From Pseudomonas sp. VD-NE ins (lineage in GTDB: Bacteria > Pseudomonadota > Gammaproteobacteria > Pseudomonadales > Pseudomonadaceae): a stretch of 64,000 bases of DNA. A model generated the notes under the pieces. The model worked only from the letters and a program-made list of their open reading frames with translations, made no database searches and was not told where the DNA came from. Below, piece after piece: positions 1 to 9,764 of this stretch. Within the stretch, counting starts at the first letter, position 1, and every line of letters starts with the position of its first letter. The stretch spans positions 3,677,001 to 3,741,000 of the forward strand of contig NZ_CP134772.1 of assembly GCF_031882575.1 (NCBI RefSeq), written 5' to 3'. The translations under genes were made by a program, and so were the position numbers.

Positions 1-1337
1 ACGTTGCGATCCAGATCCGACTCTTCGCTCGGGCGCAGACCATTGGCGCCGTCGGCTCCGGAGCCGATGTAGGAGGCCTCGTCACCGGCGTAAGTCAGGT
101 AGTTTTCGTAGCGGTATTCACCGCCAACCGCCAATACAAAAGAGCGCTCGCCGAGGCGCAGTTCACGGCTGAAATCGAGGTTGCTGGTGGTCTGGCGCAG
201 CTCGTAATCGCCCGTGTCGAACTTCGTCGGTGAGTCTTCGCCGAGGCTGACGTTAAGCGTGCGCCGGGTCGAGCCATCGAAGCGGTTGCGACCGTGGGTG
301 ACGCTGCTGTCGAAATCCCACTCGTCACCGATCAGGCCTTTGAAACCGGCGGTGGCCGAGACGTCTTTGTTGTCACCGAGCGATTGCGGCAAGTAGCCGT
401 TGGGGTAGAACTGCGGCTGTTCGTACGGGTAGCGATAGAACTCGGCGCCGGTGGTGTGGCGCTGGTTGTATGTGCCAAAGCTGTAGGCCTTGCCGCCGGC
501 CAGCGGCAATTCGCTGTTGAACCAGAGGTTGACGTCACGCGCAACGCCGTCGCCCATCACATAGTTGCGCTGGTCGGGAGTGTCGGCAAAGCCGTCGAAA
601 CCGGCGCGGTTGGTCGGGTTGCGATCCTTGTATTCGGTGCCGCCACGGATGAACCCGCCCTCCTCACCCAAACGCGTGCCGATCTTCGCCGTGGTCACGC
701 TGTTCTGGCCGTCGGTGGTGGTCTTGCCGATGGCGTCCTGATGGGTGTGATAGGCGCCATAACTGGTCGACACTTCGCCGCCCTCGGGCGCGTCGTCGAG
801 AATGATGTTGATCACCCCGGCAATCGCATCGGAGCCGTACTGCGCACCGGCGCCGTCACGCAGCACTTCAATGCGTTTGATCGCGCTGAGCGGGATCGAG
901 TTGAAATCCACCGGTGCGGTACCGCGACCGATCTTCGAAGAGTCGTTGACCACCGCTGACGTGTGGCGACGCTTGCCGTTGACCAGCACTAGCACCTGAT
1001 CCGGACTCATGCCGCGCAGTTGCGCGGCGCGCACATGGTCGGCGCCGCCGGAGTTGGACTGACGCGGCAGGCTGAAGGATGGCAACAGTGTCTGCAACGC
1101 CGCGCCCAATTCACCGTCAGCAGCGCCGGCGGATTTGAGGTCTTCAGCGGTGAGCACGTCGACCGGCACCGGCGAGTCAAGCACCGTGCGTGAAGTGCCG
1201 CGAGTACCGGTAACCAGTACAGTGCCAAGTCGCGATTCGCTGGCGGCGCTGGCGGAAGTTTCTTCTGCGTTGGCCGGAAGTTGCCAGATAGCGGACACAA
1301 CGGCAGCCGCCAGTAATGAACGGGAACGGTAATGCAT
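1..1337 (-). CDS. TonB-dependent outer-membrane receptor, 3' end cut by window edge
   Basis: Start ATG at 1337 is preceded by an AAGGAGC ribosome-binding site; 445 codons are visible and the frame runs off the window, so only the N-terminal half is present. A signal peptide ends near residue 24 (LPANA/EE). The plug domain follows, with the typical IEVLRDGAGAQYGSDAIAG stretch and a VLVTGTR segment resembling a TonB box. The family imports ferric chelates, cobalamin or other scarce solutes across the outer membrane using TonB energy. No Fur-like site was seen upstream, unlike the receptor at 55142. Its position near two ABC importers and a 2OG oxygenase suggests a role in uptake of their substrate (inference). 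Confidence 0.9.
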   Translation of the reverse strand, partial: MHYRSRSLLAAAVVSAIWQLPANAEETSASAASESRLGTVLVTGTRGTSRTVLDSPVPVDVLTAEDLKSAGAADGELGAALQTLLPSFSLPRQSNSGGADHVRAAQLRGMSPDQVLVLVNGKRRHTSAVVNDSSKIGRGTAPVDFNSIPLSAIKRIEVLRDGAGAQYGSDAIAGVINIILDDAPEGGEVSTSYGAYHTHQDAIGKTTTDGQNSVTTAKIGTRLGEEGGFIRGGTEYKDRNPTNRAGFDGFADTPDQRNYVMGDGVARDVNLWFNSELPLAGGKAYSFGTYNQRHTTGAEFYRYPYEQPQFYPNGYLPQSLGDNKDVSATAGFKGLIGDEWDFDSSVTHGRNRFDGSTRRTLNVSLGEDSPTKFDTGDYELRQTTSNLDFSRELRLGERSFVLAVGGEYRYENYLTYAGDEASYIGSGADGANGLRPSEESDLDRN

Positions 1338-1651
1338 ATAACAGCTCCTTGAATCGCAGTTAATACCCGGCCGCTGTCGACAATAAAGTTCGGCAAGCAA
1401 TGCGCGGCAATGTCTGCTGTAGTTTTGGATTTCTGGAAGGCAGTAGAGGCTTTTTTTAGGTGAGTTGCAGTTTCCCCAGCGTGAGACGTTTCCCCTTGAA
1501 GCCCGATGCTAGACGAGCTTCAGTTGATCGCAAAAGAACCAATAACGCTTAGGTTAGATCGCTCTAAAAAGTTGTTCTTAGTTCAACAGAGGTGTTGCTG
1601 AGCCAACACTTAACCCAACTAACAAACTACTAAATCAACTGTAAACACGAT

Positions 1652-1747
1652 TCCTGTGGGAGCTGGCTTGCCAGCGATGACGGTGTATCAGCCAACTAAG
1701 ATATCGACTGACAGGACCTCATCGCTGGCAAGCCAGCTCCCACAGGA
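1652..1747. repeat. REP doublet (REPIN-like) in the 1338-1755 intergenic region
   Basis: Two inverted copies of TCCTGTGGGAGCTGGCTTGC..CAGCGATGA flank a short spacer and form a long imperfect palindrome. This is a common extragenic palindrome type in fluorescent pseudomonads, mobilised by RAYT proteins. The rest of 1338-1651 is the leader of the TonB receptor; no clear promoter or operator could be assigned there. Confidence 0.9.
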
Positions 1748-1755
1748 TACGAGGC

Positions 1756-2421
1756 TTAATCGAACTCTTTTTCCAGCCAGGCATCCTCCGCAATATCCAG
1801 TTCATCACCACTGAATCGCTGTTCGGCAAACGGATCGGCGTGCAGATGAAAGCCGTTCTGCTCCCAGAACCCCGGTTGTTCCTGATCGACAAACTCCAGC
1901 CCGCGCAACCATTTGGCGCTCTTCCAGAAATACCGCCCCGCCACCACCAGCCGCAGTGGCCAGCCATGTTGCGCGGTCAGCGGTTGGCCGGCGTAATGGG
2001 TGGCCAGCAGAGTGTCGGGGTGCAGCAAATCATCGAGTCGCAAGTTGGTCTGGTAATCGTGGTCGGCGTGGGCCATGACAAACGCCGATGTCGGTTGGAT
2101 ATCGAACGCCTGCAACAGATCCTGCAGATGCACCCCGCTCCACTCGGTGTCGAACTTCGACCAGCGTGTCACGCAATGGATGTCGCAACGAAGTTGCCGT
2201 TGCGGCAGTGCCTGCAGATCGGCGTAACGTAGTTCGATTGGCTGGTCGACCGTGCCGAACAGGCGCAACGACCAGTTGGCGAGGTCGTATTCCGGTATTT
2301 CGCCTTCGTGGAGGATTGGAAAACGCTCCGTCAGTACTTGACCTGGAGGCAGTCGCTTACCGAAAGCCGGATCGGCTTTCGGCGAACGGCTTTTGCGTAA
2401 GCGGTCAGCTTTGTTGTGCAT
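1756..2421 (-). CDS. Sulfite-oxidase-family molybdopterin-dependent oxidoreductase
   Basis: The 221-residue protein has the oxidoreductase molybdopterin-binding fold. The segment CDIHCVTRWS (C79, C83) contains the family HCVTxWS motif, whose cysteine coordinates molybdenum. There is no signal peptide, heme or dimerisation domain, so it is the short YuiH-like soluble type and probably cytoplasmic. The substrate is not known for this subgroup; sulfite or sulfoxides are possibilities. It lies between two REP doublets, downstream of the ABC/2OG-oxygenase operon and on the same strand. That neighbourhood is consistent with, but does not prove, a sulfur role. Confidence 0.85.
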   Translation of the reverse strand: MHNKADRLRKSRSPKADPAFGKRLPPGQVLTERFPILHEGEIPEYDLANWSLRLFGTVDQPIELRYADLQALPQRQLRCDIHCVTRWSKFDTEWSGVHLQDLLQAFDIQPTSAFVMAHADHDYQTNLRLDDLLHPDTLLATHYAGQPLTAQHGWPLRLVVAGRYFWKSAKWLRGLEFVDQEQPGFWEQNGFHLHADPFAEQRFSGDELDIAEDAWLEKEFD

Positions 2422-2462
2422 GTAAGCTCCAGAACTCCCTCAGTGTGCGCAACTACGCGTTA

Positions 2463-2560
2463 CCCCTGTGGGAGCGAGCCTGCTCGCGAAAGCGCTGGGT
2501 CAGTCAACAGAGATATCAACTGATCAGACCTCTTCGCGAGCAGGCTCGCTCCCACAGGGG
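2463..2560. repeat. REP doublet (GTGGGAGCGAGCCTGCTCGC type)
   Basis: Inverted copies of CCTGTGGGAGCGAGCCTGCT..CGCGAA are separated by about 40 bases. The element lies between the substrate-binding protein gene and the sulfite-oxidase-like gene. It is a different REP subclass from the one at 1652. Confidence 0.92.
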
Positions 2561-2579
2561 CGATGTCGTGGCAAATGTT

Positions 2580-3635
2580 CTAGTTGGCCACCGGAATCCA
2601 CGCCGCCCGTGCGACATTCGCGGTATCACCAAAGCTCGGGAGCTTCTGCGCCAGATCTCGAACGTTCTTCACATCCAGATCCAGCAACTGCTGGCGGGTG
2701 ATCAGCGTCGGCGGCACCAGTACCTGATGCCCCGGATTTTCCCCGGCAATCAACATCGCCAGACTGCGCACGCTGATCGCCCCGGCCACTTGCGGATTGA
2801 CCGCCGCCGTCGCCGCCCAGGCGCTGTCCGGCTCTTTCATGATCTGAATATCGGCGGTGGAAATATCGGCGCTGTAGATCTTCACCTTGCTCGTCAGCCC
2901 CGCCTCATCGACGGCGATTTTCGCGCCTTTGGCGAACTCATCGAACGGCGCAAAAATCACGCTGATGCCCGGGTTGGCGCGAAGCACCGCACTGGCCTGA
3001 TCCGCCACGGAATTGGCAATCGGCGGATTCAGCGTGCCAAAGCGTGCCTTCTCGACGATCCCGGGATTGGCTTTCTTGACCTGACTCCAGATTTCATCGC
3101 GGCGCTCCATTGGGGTAAAGCCGCTGATGTACACGTAGCCGGCGTCGAACTTCGTGCCGTTGTCCTTCACGGCTTGATCGAGGGCCAGACGCGCCAGCGC
3201 GTGGTGATCCTGCTCGACCTGGGTCACTTGCGGGGTGTTCAGATCGACATCGAAGGCGACGACCTTAATGCCTTTGGCGATAGCCCGATCAATCGGCGCT
3301 TTGAGCGTTTCGGCCAGGCCGAGCTGGACGATGATGCCGTCGACGCCGAGATCGATCGCCTGATCGATCATCTCGCCCTGACTCGCCGCTTGCTGCCGGG
3401 CATCGAATACGCGCAGGTTGGCACCCAGTGCTTCGGTCTGCTTTTCGACGCCACGCAAATAAGCCTCGGGAAAGTCCCCGGAGAACAAGTAACCCACCAG
3501 CGCGATCTGCACCTGACCTTTGTCGAACGGTGCGGGTGCGCCGGGCAAGGCTTTGGCCTGAGCGCTCAGCGCCACCGCCGAAAGCAACGCACCGGCGAGG
3601 CAGTGACGGGCGAACTGTGTGATTGAACCGTGCAT
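2580..3635 (-). CDS. Ribose-type ABC transporter periplasmic substrate-binding protein
   Basis: The ATG at 3635 is chosen because AGGAAG sits just upstream and a signal peptide follows (MHGSITQF...ALSAQA/KA, about 27 residues). The mature protein is a periplasmic binding protein of the sugar/autoinducer type (Peripla_BP_4): QVQIALVGYLFSGDFPEAYL starts the first lobe, with GVDGIIVQ, IKVVAFDVD and FAPFDEFAKGA later. It is the last gene of a probable operon, 23 bases after the permease gene. Relatives bind ribose, autoinducer-2 or other polyols; the ligand cannot be read from the sequence, and the MetNIQ neighbours make an ordinary sugar less certain. Confidence 0.88.
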   Translation of the reverse strand: MHGSITQFARHCLAGALLSAVALSAQAKALPGAPAPFDKGQVQIALVGYLFSGDFPEAYLRGVEKQTEALGANLRVFDARQQAASQGEMIDQAIDLGVDGIIVQLGLAETLKAPIDRAIAKGIKVVAFDVDLNTPQVTQVEQDHHALARLALDQAVKDNGTKFDAGYVYISGFTPMERRDEIWSQVKKANPGIVEKARFGTLNPPIANSVADQASAVLRANPGISVIFAPFDEFAKGAKIAVDEAGLTSKVKIYSADISTADIQIMKEPDSAWAATAAVNPQVAGAISVRSLAMLIAGENPGHQVLVPPTLITRQQLLDLDVKNVRDLAQKLPSFGDTANVARAAWIPVAN

Positions 3636-3658
3636 GCAACTTCCTTGAATAAAGCGGC

Positions 3659-4684
3659 TCAACGCGCCCGATGCGCGAGGCCGAACGTGAACATCAGGGC
3701 CAGCACCAGCACCAGTCCCTTGACGAAATCCTGCGCGTAATACGGCGCGTTGAGCATGGTCAGACCGTTGAGCAACGCCGCCACCAGCAGCGCTCCGACC
3801 AAGGTGCCGAAGGCGTTGGGCTTCTTCGCGCCGAGTACGGCAAAACCGATCAGCGCCGCGCCGAGAGCATCCAGCACCAGGCCATTTCCGGAGCTGACAT
3901 CACCACGCCCCAAACGAGCCGCGAGCAACAATCCGCCCAGCGATGCGAGCAACGCCGAGAGCACGTAAGCCAACAATTTGAAGCGCTGCACCGGCGCACC
4001 GGCCAGTCGCGCCGCTTGCTCGTTGCCGCCAATGGCATAGAACAAACGACCAATGCGCGTGCGTTCGAGAAACAACCACACCGCGATCGCGACCACGGCC
4101 ATGATCAACACCGGAATCGGCACCACCTCCCACAACCGCCCACGCCCCAGCGCCAGAAACGCGGCACTGAACGTACCTTCGGTTTCCTCACCGCTGGGCA
4201 AGGTCATGCCGACTGCAATCGAGCGTCCGCCGGTAGGAATCAGCTGCACGCCGATCACCAGAAACATGCTGCCCAGCGTCGCGAGAATGTCCGGCACCCG
4301 CAGTTTGACGATCAGCCAGCCATTGAGCAGGCCGACCAGCGCACCGCCCGCCAGACTGATCAACACCGCCGGCACCGCGCCCCAGCCGAGCACGACCATC
4401 ACGTAACTGGCGATCATCAGGCTCATCGCCGCCACCGCGCCAATCGACAGATCGAGGCCGCCGACGGCCATGGTCAGCGTCACACCCAGCGCCAGCAGCG
4501 CGACAATCGACACCGATTGCAGGATGCTGAACAGGTTGCCGACGCGCATAAACGCAGGCTCGGCAACACTGAAAAACACCACGATCAGCGCCAGCAGCCA
4601 CAACAGCCCATAACGGATCAATACGTGCAGCAGACGTTCGGCGCGTGCCGGCTCGGTCGATAGCAGTGAACTTGAATCAGGCAC
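3659..4684 (-). CDS. Ribose-type ABC transporter permease
   Basis: This 341-residue inner-membrane protein of the RbsC/BPD_transp_2 family has 8-10 hydrophobic segments. It carries the family hallmark VGGLDLSIGAVAAMS near residue 75-90, and NGWLIVKLRVPDILATLGSM follows. It forms the channel with the dual ATPase encoded directly upstream. Its start overlaps the ATPase stop by 8 bases, implying translational coupling. Confidence 0.92.
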   Translation of the reverse strand: MPDSSSLLSTEPARAERLLHVLIRYGLLWLLALIVVFFSVAEPAFMRVGNLFSILQSVSIVALLALGVTLTMAVGGLDLSIGAVAAMSLMIASYVMVVLGWGAVPAVLISLAGGALVGLLNGWLIVKLRVPDILATLGSMFLVIGVQLIPTGGRSIAVGMTLPSGEETEGTFSAAFLALGRGRLWEVVPIPVLIMAVVAIAVWLFLERTRIGRLFYAIGGNEQAARLAGAPVQRFKLLAYVLSALLASLGGLLLAARLGRGDVSSGNGLVLDALGAALIGFAVLGAKKPNAFGTLVGALLVAALLNGLTMLNAPYYAQDFVKGLVLVLALMFTFGLAHRAR

Positions 4685-6233
4685 TCACTCTGCTCCTTGG
4701 CGTGGCTTGAGGGGAATGTTCGCTCACGTCGCTGCCGGCCAGTGCGGCCACCAGATCAGCACGAACGAGGCCGGCACGCGGGTACTCGGCAACCACGGCG
4801 TGATCGCGCACCAGCAGAATGCGGTCGGCAATTTCCAGCGCTTCATCGACGTCGGCGCAAATCACCAGCGTCGCCCGGCCCTTGGCGCTGTCGCGCAGCA
4901 GTTGGCCGATGTCGCGGCGGGCGCGCACGTCGACGCCTTGAAACGGTTCATCGAGGATCAATACCCGCCCTTCGCCGAGCAGCCAGCGGCCGAGCACGAC
5001 TTTCTGTTGATTGCCGCCCGACAGTGCGGTCATTGGCACATCGATACCGGCAGTCTTGATTCCCAGCGCCGCGACTTGTGCCTCGACCGCTGCCGCTTCG
5101 GCGCGGTTGCGGATGAAACCGCCGCGGGTAAAGCGTTCAAGAAACGGCAAAGTCAGGGTGCGACGCAAAGTGAAATCGGGTACCAGCGACTGACTGGCAC
5201 GATCCTCGGCCGCGAAGAAAACCCCGCTTTGAATAGCCTGACGTGGTGAGTTCGCGTGCCACTCAGCGCCATCCAGCTGCACGCGGCCCGAGAACGCTTT
5301 ACGCAGGCCGAACAGCACCTCGGCGATTTCACTTTTACCGGCGCCCAGCAGCCCGGTCAGCACCACCACTTCGTTTTCGTGCAGGGTCAGATCGAACGCG
5401 GCGGATCGCGGCAGAATTTGCATGGCGTTGAGTTTCAACACCTCGCGCCCGGCCACACGTGGCTGATAAACATGCTCGGCCAGCGCCTGCCCGAGCATGG
5501 CGCTCACCGCTTCCGGCAATTGCCGAGCGGTGAACTCGCCCGCGAACTGGCCATCGCGCAGCACGATGGCGCGATCCGCCACGCGTTGCAGGTCGGAGAG
5601 TCGATGGGAAATGTACAGAATCGCCACACCGCGACTGCGCAAGGTGTCGATCAAACCAAACAAGCGCTGCGCCTCGGCATCGGAGAGCGCGGCGGTCGGC
5701 TCATCCAGAATCAGCAGGCGCGGTTGCAAGGCCAAGGCTCGAGCGAGCACCACCAATTGCCGTTCGGCCTGCCCGAGATGTTCAATCGGTTGTTCCAGTG
5801 GCAAGGTCAAACCCAGCCCGGCAGCAATGCTCGCGGCGCGCTCCAGCAGGCGTTGGCGATTGAGCCAGAAGTCCGCGTCTGGCTTGCACAGTTCATCGAG
5901 CAGGAGGTTTTCCGCAACGCTCAAACCCGGTGCAATGCCCTCGTTGATCTGTTGGTGCACCGCGACAATACCGAAGCGCCGCGCCGACAACGGCGAGCTG
6001 AAATGCCGTGGTGCGCCGTCCAGCCAGATCTCGCCCGCGTCGGCGGTCTGACTGCCTGCGAGGACCTTTACCAAGGTCGATTTGCCCGCGCCATTGGCAC
6101 CAAGCAGCGCCACCACTTCAGCGGGATAGATGTCCAGGCTGACGGCGTTCAGCGCCCGGCTCGCGCCAAATATTTTGCTCAACTCACGTACACGAATCAG
6201 CGGCTCACAGGCCACAGCGACCGGCACACTCAT
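4677..6233 (-). CDS. Ribose-type ABC transporter dual ATPase
   Basis: The 518-residue protein has two fused nucleotide-binding domains, as in RbsA/MglA. Domain 1 has Walker A GANGAGKST, Walker B LLILDEPTAAL and a degenerate signature (LGQAERQL). Domain 2 has GLLGAGKSE, signature LSGGNQQK and VLILDEPFQGVD. Asymmetry between the two domains is normal in this family. The gene follows metI by only 8 bases, tying the sugar-type system to the methionine-type system in one transcript. Confidence 0.93.
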   Translation of the reverse strand: MSVPVAVACEPLIRVRELSKIFGASRALNAVSLDIYPAEVVALLGANGAGKSTLVKVLAGSQTADAGEIWLDGAPRHFSSPLSARRFGIVAVHQQINEGIAPGLSVAENLLLDELCKPDADFWLNRQRLLERAASIAAGLGLTLPLEQPIEHLGQAERQLVVLARALALQPRLLILDEPTAALSDAEAQRLFGLIDTLRSRGVAILYISHRLSDLQRVADRAIVLRDGQFAGEFTARQLPEAVSAMLGQALAEHVYQPRVAGREVLKLNAMQILPRSAAFDLTLHENEVVVLTGLLGAGKSEIAEVLFGLRKAFSGRVQLDGAEWHANSPRQAIQSGVFFAAEDRASQSLVPDFTLRRTLTLPFLERFTRGGFIRNRAEAAAVEAQVAALGIKTAGIDVPMTALSGGNQQKVVLGRWLLGEGRVLILDEPFQGVDVRARRDIGQLLRDSAKGRATLVICADVDEALEIADRILLVRDHAVVAEYPRAGLVRADLVAALAGSDVSEHSPQATPRSRVSA

Positions 6234-6241
6234 ACAATTCC

Positions 6242-6913
6242 TTAGCGGCGATGCGCCAGCGAACGAACCAATCGATCGCCCAGGCTTTGCACGCCCTGAA
6301 CGAGGATCACCAACACCACCACCGTGGCGACCATCACTTCATTGTTGAAACGCTGATAGCCGTAACGGATCGCCAGATCACCGAGCCCGCCACCACCGAT
6401 GACCCCGGCCATCGAGGAAAAACCGATCAGCATCACCAACGTCAGAGTGATGCCTGCGAGCAAGGCCGGCAGCGCTTCAGGCAACAACACCTTGAAGATC
6501 ACATGACCGATGTCGCCGCCCATGGCGAGGATGGCTTCGATGCGGCCCTTGTCGACTTCGTCGAGGGCGTTTTCGACGATGCGCGCGAAGAACGGAAAGG
6601 CCCCGATGGTAATCGGCACCACAGCGGCAGTGCTGCCCAGCGTTGTACCGACCACCAGCCGCGTTAACGGGATCAGGGCGATCAGCATCACCACGAATGG
6701 CAGCGAACGGCCAAGGTTGACCACGCCACCCAGCACGGCATTCAAACGTGGCATCGGCAGCAATCCACCGCGGCGACTGATAAACAGCAACACGCCCAGC
6801 GGCAATCCGATCAGCAGCGTGAACAGCCCCGCGAGCAGGACCATGTACAGGGTTTCACCGGTGGCGTTGAACACCAGTTGCAGGATTTCATCCCAATTGA
6901 CCGTGCGGTTCAT
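6242..6913 (-). CDS. metI: Methionine-type ABC transporter permease (MetI-like)
   Basis: This 223-residue inner-membrane permease has about five transmembrane helices and the BPD_transp_1 loop near [20 protein letters not shown]. It pairs with the ATPase encoded upstream; the start overlaps the metN stop by 4 bases. Members of the MetNIQ family import D/L-methionine or related sulfur compounds. Genomes of this group usually carry several metNIQ copies, so this may be a specialised paralogue. Confidence 0.9.
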   Translation of the reverse strand: MNRTVNWDEILQLVFNATGETLYMVLLAGLFTLLIGLPLGVLLFISRRGGLLPMPRLNAVLGGVVNLGRSLPFVVMLIALIPLTRLVVGTTLGSTAAVVPITIGAFPFFARIVENALDEVDKGRIEAILAMGGDIGHVIFKVLLPEALPALLAGITLTLVMLIGFSSMAGVIGGGGLGDLAIRYGYQRFNNEVMVATVVVLVILVQGVQSLGDRLVRSLAHRR

Positions 6914-7710
6914 GAGTGCGCCGCCCGTACGCCGTATTGCTTGAGAAAACTCAGGCCCGGCGCGTCGTGCCCCAGCGGCAAGCCGCAGGTCGGCCGCAGC
7001 GAAGCGCCCAGTTGCGATTGCGCATCGGCCAGCAGCCGTGGCACCGGCCCGGCTTCGACCAGACGTCCGTTGGCCATGAACGCAGCGTGGTCGCAGATCG
7101 ACCTGACCACCTCCAGCTCATGGGTGATCAGCACGATGGTCACGCCCAGTTGCCGATTGATGTCGCGCAGCAGTTCAAGGATCGACGCGGTGGTTTCCGG
7201 GTCGAGTGCGCTGGTGGCCTCGTCCGAGAGCAGGTACGCCGGCTCTGCAGCCAGGGCGCGGGCAATGCCGACGCGCTGTTTCTGGCCGCCGGACAATTGC
7301 GAGGGAAAGGCCTGCGCCTTGTCATTCAAGCCGACCAGTTCCAACAGCTCGCGAACCCGCACATGGCGCCACGGCTTGCCGACATTGGCGATCTCCAGCG
7401 GCACCGCGATGTTGTCGAACACCGTGCGCGAATGCAGCAAATTGAAGCCCTGGAAGATCATGCCGATGCGCTGACGCTGGCGGCGCAGGTCGCTGACCGA
7501 CAGCGTCGTCAAATCGATGCCATCGAGCAGAATGCGTCCGCTGTCCGGTCGTTCGAGCAGGTTGAGGCAGCGCAGCAGCGTCGACTTGCCGGCCCCGCTA
7601 CGCCCGAGAATCCCGTAGACCGCGCCGTCGGGAATGCTCAACGAGACCTGATCGAGTGCCGGTTGCGCGGCCGAAGGATAAGTCTTGCTCAACTGCTCGA
7701 CGGCGATCAT
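6910..7710 (-). CDS. metN: Methionine-type ABC transporter ATPase (MetN-like)
   Basis: The 266-residue ATPase has Walker [10 protein letters not shown] (residues 36-44), signature LSGGQKQRV, Walker [13 protein letters not shown] and an H-loop (VLITHELEV). At 266 residues it is shorter than canonical MetN (about 340), because the C-terminal methionine-sensing ACT-like domain is reduced or absent. This suggests no methionine trans-inhibition (inference). It overlaps metQ and metI by 4 bases each. Confidence 0.9.
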   Translation of the reverse strand: MIAVEQLSKTYPSAAQPALDQVSLSIPDGAVYGILGRSGAGKSTLLRCLNLLERPDSGRILLDGIDLTTLSVSDLRRQRQRIGMIFQGFNLLHSRTVFDNIAVPLEIANVGKPWRHVRVRELLELVGLNDKAQAFPSQLSGGQKQRVGIARALAAEPAYLLSDEATSALDPETTASILELLRDINRQLGVTIVLITHELEVVRSICDHAAFMANGRLVEAGPVPRLLADAQSQLGASLRPTCGLPLGHDAPGLSFLKQYGVRAAHS

Positions 7711-8516
7711 GGCTTGCCGCCCGCCACTGGAATCACCGAACCGGCGAAGTTGTCGGTGATGTACTTGGCGACCTCTGGCGAGGTCAGGTCCTTGGCCAGT
7801 TGCGCGATACGCGGATCGTGCTCCAGCTTCGGCGTGGTCACCAGAATGTTGGCGTAAGGATTGTGCTCGGCTTTCTCCAGGCCCAAGGCATCCTTGGCCG
7901 GCACCAGGCCTGCGTCGAGCGCGTAGTTGCCGTTGATCACGGCCAGATCGACGTCGTCCAGCGAGCGCGGAATCTGCGGCGATTCGATTTCCAGGATCTT
8001 CAGCTGTTTCGGATTTTCGGCGATGTCCTTGGGCGTTGCCTGATCGGCCGCCGGGTCATTGAAACCGGGTTTGAGCTTGATCAGGCCGTTGTCCTGCAAC
8101 AGGTACAGCGCGCGGCTCAGGTTGGTGACGTTGTTGGGCACGGCGACGGTGCCTTTTACCGGCACGTCGGCGAAGCTTTTGTGCCGGTGCGAGTAAATGC
8201 CCAAGGGTTCGATATGCACCGTGGCCGCTACAGCAAGTTTCTCGCCGAGGGCCTTTTCCTGGGATTTCAGGTACGGCAGGTGCTGGAAATAATTGGCGTC
8301 GACGTCACCGTGCACCAACAGCTCGTTGGAGTTCACCCCGTTGGGGATCTCGATGACTTTGAGGTTCAGTTGCGGATCGATTTTCTGGATGTACGCGAGA
8401 ATCTGCGCGTGGGGCACCGGGTCGGCAGCCACGCGCAGCGGCTCCAGCGCCTGCGCACCGAACGACGTCACCAGCGCGCCGAGCACGGCCAGGGCCAAAC
8501 CTGCTTTCTTGATCAT
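7707..8516 (-). CDS. metQ: MetQ/NlpA-family periplasmic binding protein
   Basis: The 269-residue protein starts with a signal peptide ([15 protein letters not shown]...AQA/LEP). No lipobox cysteine is present, so it appears to be a soluble periplasmic form rather than the usual lipoprotein. Family features include [20 protein letters not shown] and [12 protein letters not shown]. It delivers methionine or a methionine-like sulfur compound to MetNI. The gene follows the 2OG oxygenase gene by 27 bases. Confidence 0.92.
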   Translation of the reverse strand: MIKKAGLALAVLGALVTSFGAQALEPLRVAADPVPHAQILAYIQKIDPQLNLKVIEIPNGVNSNELLVHGDVDANYFQHLPYLKSQEKALGEKLAVAATVHIEPLGIYSHRHKSFADVPVKGTVAVPNNVTNLSRALYLLQDNGLIKLKPGFNDPAADQATPKDIAENPKQLKILEIESPQIPRSLDDVDLAVINGNYALDAGLVPAKDALGLEKAEHNPYANILVTTPKLEHDPRIAQLAKDLTSPEVAKYITDNFAGSVIPVAGGKP

Positions 8517-8543
8517 GTGCGAAGTCCTTGAGCGAGTGATGAG

Positions 8544-9590
8544 TCAGGCGGATTGACGAACCGGCGGTGGCGGCAGCAGCGCATCGGCGTAGAAGCGCTG
8601 GGCGACATCGGGATGCGAGCGCAAACGACCCTTGAGGTAGTTCCAGCCGACATCGCGAAACAGCGGATTGAGCGGATCACTCGCCGGCCCGCGTGCCTCG
8701 CGCAACAGTGCGGTGGGCAGCGGATACAGCGGCACCACGGCATCCAGTTGCGCACCGAGGAAGAACGCGACAGACAGGCGTTCGCTTCCCGCCGGTGGCG
8801 AAACCACGCGATGCACCGTGGCCCGCAGATAACCATTGCTGGCCAGTTCGAGCAGTTCGCCGATGTTCACCACCAAGGTGTTCTCGCGTGGCAACGCATC
8901 GATCCAGCGGCCCTCTTCGATCTCGACTTGCAGACCGGCCTGCTGGTCTTGCAGCAGAAAGCTGAGGAAGCCGGAATCCTTGTGTGCGCCGACGCCTTGA
9001 TGGCTCGACTCGTTCGACTGTCCGGGATAGCGCATCAGTTTGATGTGTTCGTTGGGTTTGTCGCCGTAGAGCTGATCAAACGCATCGGCGCGCAGAGAGA
9101 GTGCCTGAGCGAACGCACGCAGCAGGCGCAATGACATCCGCGTCATCGCCTCTTGCCATTCCAGCAGCAAAGATTTCAGTTCCGGCAGTGCCGCCGGCCA
9201 TTGGTTGGGGCCTTGCAGCCGCGCCCAGAACGGGCTGTCCGCGTCTAATGGCAGTGCCTCGCGCTCGGCGCCCAGATCGAACTGTTCACGCTGATCGGGC
9301 TGGCCACGGGTGATCTCCGAGGCGGCACGGTTGTAACCGCGAAAGTGTGGTGAGTTGATCATGCCGACGGCGTTTTTCTCGCTGTCGGGCAAGGCGAAGA
9401 ACTGCCGGGCGTGGGCTTGTACTTGCTTGAGCAAGTCACTGTCGATGCCGTGGCCCGTCAGGTAGAAGAAGCCGACGTCGCGGGCGGCGTGGCGCAAGTT
9501 TTCGAGAAATTCGTAGCGCTGTTGCGCCGTGCCTTCGAACAGCGACAGGTCCAGCGTCGGTAATGCGGTGATATCGAGGGTATGCGGCAT
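8544..9590 (-). CDS. 2-oxoglutarate/Fe(II)-dependent oxygenase, isopenicillin-N-synthase family
   Basis: The 348-residue protein has an N-terminal DIOX_N region (LPTLDLSLFEG...GFFYLTGHGI) and a C-terminal 2OG-FeII_Oxy domain. The iron triad is H203-x-D205 (GAHKDSG) and H260 (ATVHRV); R271-x-S273 (ERLSV) would bind 2-oxoglutarate. It is the first gene of the probable operon, directly before metQNI. It probably hydroxylates the imported compound, possibly releasing a sulfur group (inference). The substrate is unknown; plant-type and antibiotic-type relatives differ widely. Confidence 0.88.
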   Translation of the reverse strand: MPHTLDITALPTLDLSLFEGTAQQRYEFLENLRHAARDVGFFYLTGHGIDSDLLKQVQAHARQFFALPDSEKNAVGMINSPHFRGYNRAASEITRGQPDQREQFDLGAEREALPLDADSPFWARLQGPNQWPAALPELKSLLLEWQEAMTRMSLRLLRAFAQALSLRADAFDQLYGDKPNEHIKLMRYPGQSNESSHQGVGAHKDSGFLSFLLQDQQAGLQVEIEEGRWIDALPRENTLVVNIGELLELASNGYLRATVHRVVSPPAGSERLSVAFFLGAQLDAVVPLYPLPTALLREARGPASDPLNPLFRDVGWNYLKGRLRSHPDVAQRFYADALLPPPPVRQSA

Positions 9591-9764
9591 GATTCACTCC
9601 CGTGTGAATCAAACCTGAAAAACCTGTGATCGATTCAGCGTGTGCCGTCATGGCAATCGGGGGTCTATCGGTTTGATGCGTTTTGATTCGTCGTTGAGAC
9701 AAAACTAAACGATCTTAAAAATACGTAGCCAATATCTTTTTCGCATTACCTTAGGCCTGATTTC

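Noticed and set aside
1338..1651. Fur box before the first TonB receptor
   Set aside because: No GATAAT-type repeat was found; AT-rich stretches do not fit the consensus.
2088..3626. 512-codon plus-strand open frame
   Set aside because: Shadow of the molybdoenzyme and binding-protein genes on the minus strand; no recognisable domain.
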